Shown here piece after piece: positions 8,531 to 16,361 of a stretch of 64,000 bases of DNA. Positions within the stretch are counted from its first letter, which is position 1. Each line of letters starts with the position of its first letter. The stretch lies in NCBI GenBank assembly GCA_964464375.1, contig CAYXFU010000012.1, positions 1-64,000 of the forward strand. The letters run 5' to 3'. The position numbers were made by a program, and so were the translations under genes. Source of the stretch: CAIOZA01 sp964464375. GTDB lineage: Bacteria > Bacteroidota > Ignavibacteria > Kapaibacteriales > UBA2268. The notes under the pieces were generated by a model, which saw only the letters and a list, made by a program, of their open reading frames with translations, ran no database searches and was not told the DNA's origin.

Positions 8531-9952
8531 TTAAACAATTTTGTGTACTTTAATCATATTTGTGGGCACAATTGATCGTGCAGAAAGTCCGGCAACTATG
8601 ACAATGTAATCGCCTGCTTGTATAAAGTCATATTCTTTGATTGTATAATCTATAATATCGGTGATTTCATTTTTGGTAACTGATTTGCTTATAAGATGTC
8701 CCATCGCACCACGAACAATGCAAAGGTATCTAAGGACATCAATACTGTCAGTAAAAGCAATCACGGGTTCTGATGGTCTGTATTTTGCAATGTCCAGAGC
8801 TGTAAAGCCGGAATAGGTAACAGGAATAATGGCTTTTGCACCAATTTTATGGGAAATAGAGCATGCTGCAGAGCCCAATGCTTCAGAAATTTGAGAAGCA
8901 GCAAAATGATTATCATTAACCTTAAAATCAGTGAAATACTGCTCTTCAACTGCCAGAATTATCTTGCGCATATACTCAACAGCATCGAATGGATAATCAC
9001 CCACACTTGTTTCGCCACTTAGCATGACACAGTCAGATCCATCCAGAACCGCATTGGCAACATCACTGGCTTCTGCCCTGGTTGGTCTCGGATTTTTAAT
9101 CATTGATTCCAGCATCTGGGTAGCAATGATAACAGGTTTACCATAATGATTACATTTTTTTATTATTTCTTTCTGAAGAACTGGAACCTGTTCGGCAGGC
9201 ATTTCGAGACCAAGGTCGCCACGAGCTACCATAATGGCGTCAGATTCATTGATGATATCAACAATGTCTTCTACACCCTCGTAGCGTTCAATTTTTGATA
9301 TAACAGGTACTGTCCTGCCGAAAATCTTCATGGTGGCACGCAATTCAATAACATCACGCTCGGAGCGGACGAAAGATAATGCCACCATATCCACACCCGC
9401 ATCAAGTCCAAATTTGAGATCTTCGATGTCTTTTTGGCTTAGTGATGGAGCAGTACTTGATACACCCGGAGTGATAATACCCTTATTATCTTTTAAAATT
9501 CCACCCTTGACAATTCTAGTATAAATGTTGACTGAATCAACCCTAATGACTGATAAAATCAGATAGCCATCATCAAGTAGGATTGTATTCCCGGGCCTAA
9601 CTTCATGTATCAGACTTTTGTAAGATGTAGAAACTCTTTTTGAATCACCAATTTCAATATCTTCGACGGTTATGATTAATTCTTCACCATCGACAAGTGG
9701 CACTCCTCCGTTTTTGACTTTACCGGTGCGAATTTTGGGACCCTGGAGATCCTGAATGATAGCGATGGGTTTACCGGTTACTTCTTCTGCTTTGCGGATA
9801 TCGGCAATAGTTTGAAGATGAACCTCATGACTCCCGTGAGAGAAGTTTAATCGAGCTGCATCCATACCTGCATTAGCGAGTTTAATCAGATTGTCCACAC
9901 CGGCTGTTGACGGTCCGATCGTGCAAAGAATTTTTGTTTTTCTGAAAGCCAT
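8531..9952 (-). CDS. pyk: Pyruvate kinase
   Basis: Pyruvate kinase (473 aa), transferring phosphate from phosphoenolpyruvate to ADP in the last step of glycolysis. Visible motifs are KILCTIGPS at the N-terminus, ARLNFSHGSHE (about 33-43), the catalytic lysine in VISKIERYEG, the metal/substrate loop MVARGDLGLEMP, and IIATQMLESM with the following helix. A C-terminal allosteric-type domain is present. The length is normal. It lies between sixA (20 bp upstream) and the isomerase gene (12 bp downstream). Confidence 0.96.
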   Translation of the reverse strand: MAFRKTKILCTIGPSTAGVDNLIKLANAGMDAARLNFSHGSHEVHLQTIADIRKAEEVTGKPIAIIQDLQGPKIRTGKVKNGGVPLVDGEELIITVEDIEIGDSKRVSTSYKSLIHEVRPGNTILLDDGYLILSVIRVDSVNIYTRIVKGGILKDNKGIITPGVSSTAPSLSQKDIEDLKFGLDAGVDMVALSFVRSERDVIELRATMKIFGRTVPVISKIERYEGVEDIVDIINESDAIMVARGDLGLEMPAEQVPVLQKEIIKKCNHYGKPVIIATQMLESMIKNPRPTRAEASDVANAVLDGSDCVMLSGETSVGDYPFDAVEYMRKIILAVEEQYFTDFKVNDNHFAASQISEALGSAACSISHKIGAKAIIPVTYSGFTALDIAKYRPSEPVIAFTDSIDVLRYLCIVRGAMGHLISKSVTKNEITDIIDYTIKEYDFIQAGDYIVIVAGLSARSIVPTNMIKVHKIV

Positions 9953-9972
9953 ACTACTTCATCTCTAAAATT

Positions 9973-10470
9973 CTATAATAAATGTTTTTTGGGAAATTCG
10001 AAATACCTTGTTCTTCCTGGCACAGAATCTAACTCATACCAGTGTTCTACTTTAAAATCTATGCAGGCAACACCACATGTTGGGAAGTGGTCGAAAGAAT
10101 TGGAAGAAAGATTATTACACAGGATGCTGATGGTGGGGTTATGTCCAAAGACATAAACTGTATCATATTTATCGTCTGTTTCAATCAGTATTGTAGCAAT
10201 GTCTTTCCAAATACCATAATAAATCTTTTCTTCAATCTTAATATCATTCTCATTGTAGTTTTGATGGACAGCAAAAGTTTTTGCAGTTGTAAGAGCTCTG
10301 TTTGCAGGGCTGGAAATAATCAAATCAGCCTTAGGTCCTTTTTTAGCAATAATTTCAGCCATATAAGCACTATTACTAATACCGCGGGAGTTGAGGGAGC
10401 GGTCAATATCATGTGTATCAGGCACATCCCAGTCTGATTTAGCATGGCGAACAAGAATTAAAGTTTTCAT
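9973..10470 (-). CDS. sixA: SixA-like phosphohistidine phosphatase (histidine phosphatase family)
   Basis: A 165-aa branch-1 histidine phosphatase. The catalytic phosphoacceptor motif is LVRHAKSDW with H9, and a second histidine lies in VFGHNPT. The short form with RHAKSDW matches SixA, which removes phosphate from phosphohistidine in phosphorelay proteins. It is the first gene of the sixA-pyk-isomerase run. The family has many small-molecule phosphatases too, so the exact substrate is open. Confidence 0.85.
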   Translation of the reverse strand: MKTLILVRHAKSDWDVPDTHDIDRSLNSRGISNSAYMAEIIAKKGPKADLIISSPANRALTTAKTFAVHQNYNENDIKIEEKIYYGIWKDIATILIETDDKYDTVYVFGHNPTISILCNNLSSNSFDHFPTCGVACIDFKVEHWYELDSVPGRTRYFEFPKKHLL

Positions 10471-10543
10471 ATTCTAAACTAATTAATAATAACTTAATAA
10501 ACCAGATAATAATTATATAATATTATCGTAAAAAGGTAGTGAT

Positions 10544-11851
10544 TTATTTCAAACGATTCATAAATAATTCCTGCTCAGTCTTAACAATTTCCCAAACCTG
10601 TCTTGCTTTATCTGTCTGCTTTTGTTTTGTATAAGCAGAGCTAAGCATTAAAGCGAATTGATTGCGGATTTGATCCCGTTCTGTCAAATCAGAAACCTGA
10701 AGCCAGGCATGCTGATTGAAATATACGGAAAGACTATTCACAACATTTTTTGGCCTCTTAGCAGAATCAGCACATGCTTTACTCAAAGCGTTACGAAGAA
10801 TTCTTGCTGGATTAGGCGTAGTGCTTTTTGTAGAATCACTAAGATATGATTCGTTAAAATTCTCTATTTTACCCCTGAGGGACTGAATAACGGCTTCATC
10901 AGCAAAGTCATAAATTTTGAATTTGCTGAAAATTGGTGGTCTGACTTTAACTCGAATTGATTCTGGAGATTTTGTGAATCCTTTGGACTCAAGTTTGTCA
11001 ATAATGTCTTTCAAAATTGTAGTAGTGAGATTTGTCTCAAGCAGGACAAGACCACCACGTATGAGAACTTCGCCAGTCAATCCTTTAAATTTATTGAAAT
11101 GTCTCAGCACCATTTGCCTGATAAACTGAGCTTGATTATAACATCTCTGGTAATCATCACCACCAAGACCTACTCTTGAGCGAAGTACCTGAAGTGTTGA
11201 TTTTGAGTCCTTAATTCCAAGGAACTCAATTAGTCCCATTACCTGGGAAAAGCTTCCTTCTACAAAGTAGTGGATTTTATCAACACCGGCAATGGTTGCA
11301 AGTTCTTTGTGGTAAGCTTCTCTACCGCGTCCGGCTCTTACTATTGTCAATTTATTCTGATTAGATGTGTCCGGCATACCGGCATCAGCAGGTGTATCTC
11401 TTGGGACAGAAATAATTTCTACTGTTCCGCTATCGACGAGAATTGATACAACATGATTTGCATCGGCATGGTTGGAACGTTGTCCCAGACGGTTGTCAAG
11501 TCCGGTAACAGCAATATTAATTCTTCTGCCTGTGTAAACACGTTTTACGGATTTGCCTGCCTCCTCATCGAGAAGAAAAGGGACATTGCCTTTGAGAGGA
11601 AAACTGGAGTATATAACTTTCATGGATGTATCATCGTTGCTGGAGGCGGCACGGACGAAATCACTGTCAGATTTTGCTTGTTGTGCTTTAATTTTAGTTG
11701 AATCTACTTCTACATAATTATTTGTGGTGCTTGGCTCGAAATAATCATTAATATACAAATATCCACCTGCAACAAGCAGGGCAATGATGCCAAGAAATAT
11801 TATCAAACCACTGGTTTTTTTTCCAGAATTACCGTTCTTTTTATTCGACAT
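10544..11851 (-). CDS. LytR-CpsA-Psr (LCP) family protein
   Basis: A 435-aa membrane-anchored protein with one N-terminal transmembrane helix (about residues 14-34) and an external LCP domain (about 85-290). Recognisable LCP signatures are INIAVTGLDNRLG, VSILVDSGTVEIISVPRDTP and the region around KIHYFVEGSFSQVMGLIEFLG. LCP proteins transfer undecaprenyl-linked glycans to cell-wall or other polymers. In Gram-negative Bacteroidota-type cells their acceptors are poorly defined. The C-terminal about 130 residues are predicted helical and may be a TPR-like or partner-binding region. It stands alone between sixA and a divergent secreted protein gene. Confidence 0.8.
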   Translation of the reverse strand: MSNKKNGNSGKKTSGLIIFLGIIALLVAGGYLYINDYFEPSTTNNYVEVDSTKIKAQQAKSDSDFVRAASSNDDTSMKVIYSSFPLKGNVPFLLDEEAGKSVKRVYTGRRINIAVTGLDNRLGQRSNHADANHVVSILVDSGTVEIISVPRDTPADAGMPDTSNQNKLTIVRAGRGREAYHKELATIAGVDKIHYFVEGSFSQVMGLIEFLGIKDSKSTLQVLRSRVGLGGDDYQRCYNQAQFIRQMVLRHFNKFKGLTGEVLIRGGLVLLETNLTTTILKDIIDKLESKGFTKSPESIRVKVRPPIFSKFKIYDFADEAVIQSLRGKIENFNESYLSDSTKSTTPNPARILRNALSKACADSAKRPKNVVNSLSVYFNQHAWLQVSDLTERDQIRNQFALMLSSAYTKQKQTDKARQVWEIVKTEQELFMNRLK

Positions 11852-11990
11852 TTTTACGTATTTTTTAAATTGTTAAATATAGCCACACAAATTAACACAA
11901 ATTGGGAATGTATCAAAAAATCGATTAGATAAAAATTTTTAAAAAAATTGTAACTTTTTATGCACTTAAAGCGTCTTAGTAATAAATATA

Positions 11991-12022
11991 TTTGCAAATG
12001 CTCTTTCAAATTAATATTTTTG
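11991..12022 (+). promoter_or_regulatory. Bacteroidota-type promoter giving a possibly leaderless mRNA
   Basis: TTTG (11991-11994), 20 nt, then TATTTTTG (12015-12022). The box ends only 5 nt before the ATG at 12028. Transcription should start at or within a base or two of the ATG, so the message may have no leader. Confidence 0.65.
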
Positions 12023-12027
12023 TTCTT

Positions 12028-12447
12028 ATGAAAAAGATTATATCCATATTGATTATCGTTACGGCCATTAGTGTGCTGTTTGCCCAGGATTATCTGCTTG
12101 AATCATTCACTGCAAATTCAGACGGGCGCAATGTTGTGCTCGATTGGAAATCATCGAATGAAGCAAATGTATCCGGTTATGAAATTGAAAGAAGTAGCGG
12201 AAATTCAGATTTCAAATATATCTGGACTGAAAAAGCTCACGGTTATGCCTCTGTTTATTCTTTCAAAGATGATAATATTTTTATGAAAGATGACGTGAAT
12301 AAAGTTCAGGGCAAGAATAATTTTTCTTACAGAATAAAGATTCTTAAGAAAGATAATTCGATTGCTTATTCAAACAACGTCAACGTGGTTCACAGTCTCA
12401 GCGGAATCCAAAAGACATGGGGAATGATTAAGGAAATGTTCCGTTAA
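12028..12447 (+). CDS. Secreted fibronectin-III-like protein
   Basis: 139 aa from ATG 12028. This start is chosen because a signal peptide (KKIISILIIVTAISVLFAQ) begins there and the promoter box ends 5 nt before it. After cleavage, residues 25-115 resemble the short fibronectin-III-like modules common in Bacteroidota secreted proteins: FTANSDGRNVVLDWKSSNE then GYEIERSSG and FSYRIKILKKDNSIAYSN. No sorting tail follows; the protein ends soon after with IQKTWGMIKEMFR. Its function is unknown, and it could be an adhesive or structural envelope protein. A strong terminator follows. Confidence 0.7.
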   Translation: MKKIISILIIVTAISVLFAQDYLLESFTANSDGRNVVLDWKSSNEANVSGYEIERSSGNSDFKYIWTEKAHGYASVYSFKDDNIFMKDDVNKVQGKNNFSYRIKILKKDNSIAYSNNVNVVHSLSGIQKTWGMIKEMFR

Positions 12448-12474
12448 TAGTATTCAAAAATGAAAATTAACAAT

Positions 12475-12502
12475 AATGCCGGTGTTGAACCGGCATTTTC
12501 CT
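12475..12502 (+). terminator. Rho-independent terminator
   Basis: AATGCCGGT / ACCGGCATT, a perfect 9-bp stem with a 5-nt loop followed by TTCCTT. It lies 27 bp past the stop of the fibronectin-III-like gene. Confidence 0.8.
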
Positions 12503-12540
12503 TATTAGGACGTACAATGATTCTATCTATCAATGGACCT

Positions 12541-12612
12541 GTCATTCTGATGGAGCGTAGCGACCGTGAGTTCCGAAGGACTGCGAAGCGCATCCATGTA
12601 TTTGTATTAACT
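12541..12612 (+). repeat. Partial copy of the GTCATTC...GAATGAC dispersed repeat
   Basis: It begins GTCATTCTGA, matching in reverse orientation the right arm of the full elements at 18778-18870 and 31591-31682 (GGAGCGTAGCGACCGTGAG). It then joins ATCCATGTATTTGTATT, which is the segment just inside the left arm of those copies. It appears to be a rearranged or truncated copy upstream of the RHS fragment. Confidence 0.6.
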
Positions 12613-12688
12613 CATCCCTATATCCAATACCCCAAAAATTATTTTCCTCACCCTTGTAACTTTTTTTCAAATTAATGTGTTATATCAT

Positions 12689-12696
12689 TATATTTG
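12689..12696 (+). promoter_or_regulatory. Candidate -7 box upstream of the RHS fragment
   Basis: TATATTTG matches TAnnTTTG and lies 29 nt before the ATG at 12725. No TTTG is found at the usual distance, so this is a half-supported promoter. If real, the truncated RHS gene could be expressed on its own. Confidence 0.35.
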
Positions 12697-12724
12697 TAGA
12701 AAATAATTGAATTGTATTAAAATA

Positions 12725-14125
12725 ATGAACAGTTCCGATTTCATCACAGGTCCGCCCGCAACATCTACTGTCGCAGAGCATACTCTTTATGCCCGTGATG
12801 CCAACGGCGAGGTGATGGCTATCTACAAAGGCTCTAACACTGAAGCTAACCGCTACAACATGACTTGTTCCGAATGGTACATATATGGCTCCAAGTCTCA
12901 CGGACGCTTTGCACGCAGTCAGGAACCGCCTTATAATACAACTATGCCCGTTTATGATCCTCAGCTTCTCTATAATGCAGGTACGCCGCCAATTCATACA
13001 CGCAGACTGAAGTATAAGGATTATGAGATCAAAGACCATCTGGGCAATGTTACGACCCTCTTTTCGGATTTGAAACTGCCTGCCGGCACTCAAGGCACAT
13101 ATTTCAAAATTGACCTGATGGAAGCCAATAACTTCTATCCCTTCGGTATGTCCGAATCCGGTTTGCACTATAAAGCACCGTCGTTCAATTACAGGTATAG
13201 CTATAATGGCATGGAAAAGGACGACGCAATTAAAGGCGAAGGCAATAGCTATGACTATGGTGCCAGATTCTTCGATCCGAGGCTAGGGAGGTTCTTGAGT
13301 TTGGATCCATTCAATAATAATTTTCCAAGCGTTTCACCATTTAATTATACCGAAAACAATCCTGTTTGGCGTATTGATTCTGATGGAAATAAATGGAGCA
13401 TAGCAAATGCATATGTAGAAAATGGAGTATTAAAAATACAAATTGTATTTTCAGCAGTTCTAATTAAAAAAAATAATGAGTATTTTGAAATTGATGATTT
13501 AAAAAATTCAATTGCTGAACAAGGCAAGTCAAGTTTTAGTGCTAATTTCAATTTGAGTGAAGAAGAACATGCTACTTTATCAAATGATTTTTATTATTTA
13601 GGAGATATCCCATACGAAGTAGAGGTTAAAACTACTATTAATGTTAAAACCGTTGAACCTACTGAAAAACTTACGCAAGGTGAACATGTATTTAGTATAT
13701 TTAGGCCTACAGAAGAACCAGAAAAGCTAAACTCCGGAGAGTTAGCAGGATATCTAAGTATGAATATATATTTAAGTGAGGCACGAATCCTTAAAATTAT
13801 AGAAGGTGATGACTGTCGTTCGGTTGTACACGGAATGGGACATACAGCTGGTTTCTTACATCCTAATAAAGAGGGTAGTAAAGCTGATAATCAATACTTC
13901 GAACCTTATTGGGCGAAGGACGCTGTGTATGATAATTCAACACATAATGCAATGTATGAATATGATAATCTTTCTAATCGCCCGAAGGATTACTCAGAAA
14001 AATGGTATTCTTTGTTTAATACTCCACAATTTGTTAGATTAATTAATAACATTATTCAAAATAAAGTTAATAAACAAGATAAACAACCAATTCCCGGTGC
14101 GGTTACTGGAAGCGACAATCAATAA
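12725..14125 (+). CDS. Orphan RHS tail with metzincin-like C-terminal domain lacking the catalytic Glu
   Basis: 466 aa from ATG 12725 (a TTG at 12707 is also in frame). The first about 215 residues are the C-terminal part of an RHS/YD barrel ending in the RHS core signature (YSYNGMEKDD, YDYGARFFDPRLGRFLSLDP, SPFNYTENNPV). The usual long N-terminal RHS shell and secretion region are missing. After DSDGNKW the composition turns AT-rich and a variable domain follows. There, H369-G-M-G-H373-T-A-G-F-L-H379 fits the metzincin zinc motif HExxHxxGxxH except that Glu is Gly. One base (GGA versus GAA) would restore it. A Met-turn-like NAMYEY lies at about 409-413. A membrane protein gene follows 9 bp later. 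It is a likely polymorphic-toxin tail, perhaps inactivated. Confidence 0.75.
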   Translation: MNSSDFITGPPATSTVAEHTLYARDANGEVMAIYKGSNTEANRYNMTCSEWYIYGSKSHGRFARSQEPPYNTTMPVYDPQLLYNAGTPPIHTRRLKYKDYEIKDHLGNVTTLFSDLKLPAGTQGTYFKIDLMEANNFYPFGMSESGLHYKAPSFNYRYSYNGMEKDDAIKGEGNSYDYGARFFDPRLGRFLSLDPFNNNFPSVSPFNYTENNPVWRIDSDGNKWSIANAYVENGVLKIQIVFSAVLIKKNNEYFEIDDLKNSIAEQGKSSFSANFNLSEEEHATLSNDFYYLGDIPYEVEVKTTINVKTVEPTEKLTQGEHVFSIFRPTEEPEKLNSGELAGYLSMNIYLSEARILKIIEGDDCRSVVHGMGHTAGFLHPNKEGSKADNQYFEPYWAKDAVYDNSTHNAMYEYDNLSNRPKDYSEKWYSLFNTPQFVRLINNIIQNKVNKQDKQPIPGAVTGSDNQ

Positions 14126-14134
14126 GGATAGACA

Positions 14135-14650
14135 ATGATATTTAAAAATAAAAAATTGTTATATGGTATATTCCTAATATTTTGTATTTTGGTTTCAAAT
14201 TATACAAGTATTTATATAAGTAAGTATTATACAACAAAGTGGTATGAGCAATATATAGCTGAAACAGCAATTTTACCCTCAGGTCATTATAAACTTAGAA
14301 CCAATCGCTTTGAGAATGTATTGTATATAAACAATATACACGATACAACTTATAAAAAATTTAGCAGGTATCGAAAAGTTACTATATTGCCCTGTATAAC
14401 AAAAATCCAAAATGGTAAAATTTTTTATGTTGATATTAGTAATGATTATCTTCATAAGGGAAGAACATATTATTCTGAATCAAATTATTTATTCGAAATC
14501 AGTAATGGTGATACCTTATGGATAGATGGAAAGATTTCAGAAATTCCAGACAGTTTAACAGGGATATTTCCATTTTCAGTTAGTAGACAATATTTTCAAT
14601 ATAAATATACACAATGGGTAAAAGATTATTTTTCACAAATGTCGCAGTAA
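14135..14650 (+). CDS. Membrane-anchored hypothetical protein, candidate immunity partner
   Basis: A 171-aa protein with one N-terminal transmembrane helix (about residues 7-28) and a soluble, presumably periplasmic remainder rich in Tyr. An AAGGA ribosome binding site precedes the ATG, and the gene begins 9 bp after the RHS-tail gene, so the two are co-transcribed. Gene order, small size, AT-rich composition and membrane anchoring fit an immunity protein for the variable domain upstream. I recognise no family, so the role rests on position alone. Confidence 0.55.
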   Translation: MIFKNKKLLYGIFLIFCILVSNYTSIYISKYYTTKWYEQYIAETAILPSGHYKLRTNRFENVLYINNIHDTTYKKFSRYRKVTILPCITKIQNGKIFYVDISNDYLHKGRTYYSESNYLFEISNGDTLWIDGKISEIPDSLTGIFPFSVSRQYFQYKYTQWVKDYFSQMSQ

Positions 14651-14756
14651 ATGAAAGTTGGAAATTGAAATAGTAATTTTGTTAAATTCTATTCATATAT
14701 CTTCAATTTTGTTTTTCTAAATAATAATTACTAGATTACAGCATCAGAAGATGAAA

Positions 14757-16157
14757 TTGTATTCTGTATTCTCCGCAAATGTCTGAATCGCGGATTTATG
14801 GATTAAAGGATGGCACGGATTAGATACAAAGACATGTGATTAGAGAAATGCAGAACAAATCCCATAGGGATGGGAAAAATATCGCGTAGCGATTAAATAT
14901 TTAACATCTACGAGGTAATAATTATTGGGTGGGTTTGGTTTCTACCAATATCAAATCCCTAACGGGATAGAAGGATTTGAATAAAATTGTATTCTGTATT
15001 TTCCCCCTCATGTCTGAATCGCGGATTTATAGGATTAAGGGATTGCACGGATTAGATGCAGAGGCATATACAAACAAGAATCAATTGTATTCTGTATTTC
15101 CCCTCTTGAGAGGGTATCGAGGGGTGTGAAAGTTTCAGAAATGCTGAACAAATCCCGTAGGGATGGAAAAAATATCGCATAGCGATTAAATATTGGTAAC
15201 ACAATGTCCACCAGAAAGAGTTTATCGCGTAGCGATTATATATTTAACCTCTACGAGGTAATAATTATTTCGTGGGTTCGTTTTTCTACCAATATCAAAT
15301 ACTTATGGGATAGAAGGAATATGAAAACAAATTGTATTCTGTATTTTCCCCTCTTGAGAGGGGATCAATGGGTGTGAAAACTTCAGAAATATAGAACAAA
15401 TCCCGTTAGGGATGGAAAAAATATCGCGTAGCGATTAAATATTGGTAGCACAATGTCCGCCAGAAAGAACTTATCGCGTAGCGATTAAATCTCTAACCTC
15501 TACGAGGTAATAATTGTTTCGTGGGTACGATTTTCTACCAAAATCTAATCCCTAAAGGGATAGAAAAAATTGAATAAAATTGTATTCTGTATTCTCCGCA
15601 AATGTCTGAATCGCGGATTTATAGGATTAAAGGATTGCACGGATTAGATGCAGAACCATGTGCATATAGGAATCATTTTTATTCTGTATTCTCCACTCTT
15701 GAGAGCAGATCGAGGGGCGTGAAAATTTCAGAAATGCAGAACAAATCTCGTCCGGATGGGAAAAATATCGCGTAGCGATTAAATATTGGTAACACAATGT
15801 CCGCCAGAACGACTTTATCGCGTAGCGATTATATATTTAACCTCTCCGATGTAATAATTATTTCGTGGGTTCCGTTTTCTACCAATATCAAATCCCTAAC
15901 GGGATTGATGAGAAAGATTAAATTGTATTCTGTATTTTCCCCTCTTGAGAGGGGATTAAGGGGTGTGAAGATTTCAGAAATGTAGAACAAATCCCGTAAG
16001 GGATGAAAATAATATCGCGTAGCGATTAAATATTGGTAGCACAATGTCCGCCAGAAAGAACTTATCGCGTAGCGATTATATATTTAACCTCTGCTAGGTA
16101 ATAATTATTGCGTGGGTTTGGTTTTCTACCAATATCAAATCCCTATGGGATAGAAGG
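14757..16157. repeat. Modular non-coding repeat array (modules A, B and C)
   Basis: A 1.4 kb gene-free array. Units begin with TTGTATTCTGTATT at 14757, 14987, 15085, 15332, 15580, 15923, and in degenerate form (TTTTATTCTGTATT) at 15676. Module A (about 95 bp, with GTCTGAATCGCGGATTTAT) occurs three times. Module B (CCCCTCTTGAGAGGGG plus about 30 bp) occurs four times. Module C (about 170 bp) occurs five times, the first shortened by about 65 bp. Successive B+C units are 247 bp apart (15085-15332 and 15676-15923). Module C contains five short palindromes (ATCCCGTAGGGAT, ATCGCGTAGCGAT twice, CCTCTACGAGG, ATCCCTAACGGGAT) with conserved spacing. No open frame runs through it. The 14651-14756 and 16158-16361 flanks are AT-rich with no recognisable gene. 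Confidence 0.85.
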
Positions 16158-16361
16158 AGAATTGAATTAAAATTAAATAAATGACCTGACATTTACTAAT
16201 TAATCTTAATTATCCTTACATTCATATTATAAATTATTACTGTGCTTTAATCATCAAGAACATGGTAAACAATTTTTGATTAATATCTTTACTCAAACAA
16301 ATTGAAAAAAAAATGATATTTTTGTTAGATTGATTTTTTCAAGAAATTAAATTGACTCTTA

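Noticed and set aside
12680..13168. Minus-strand 162-aa frame opposite the RHS fragment
   Set aside because: No family resemblance; the plus-strand RHS core signature is clear over the same bases.
15797..16044. Short frames on both strands in the array (about 60-70 aa)
   Set aside because: They are made of module B/C words (SPLERGLRGV type), do not start with ribosome binding sites and break in other copies of the same modules.
14757..16157. Possible CRISPR array
   Set aside because: Repeat units are about 95-250 bp and mutually diverged, spacers are not of constant short length, and no cas gene is present in the window.
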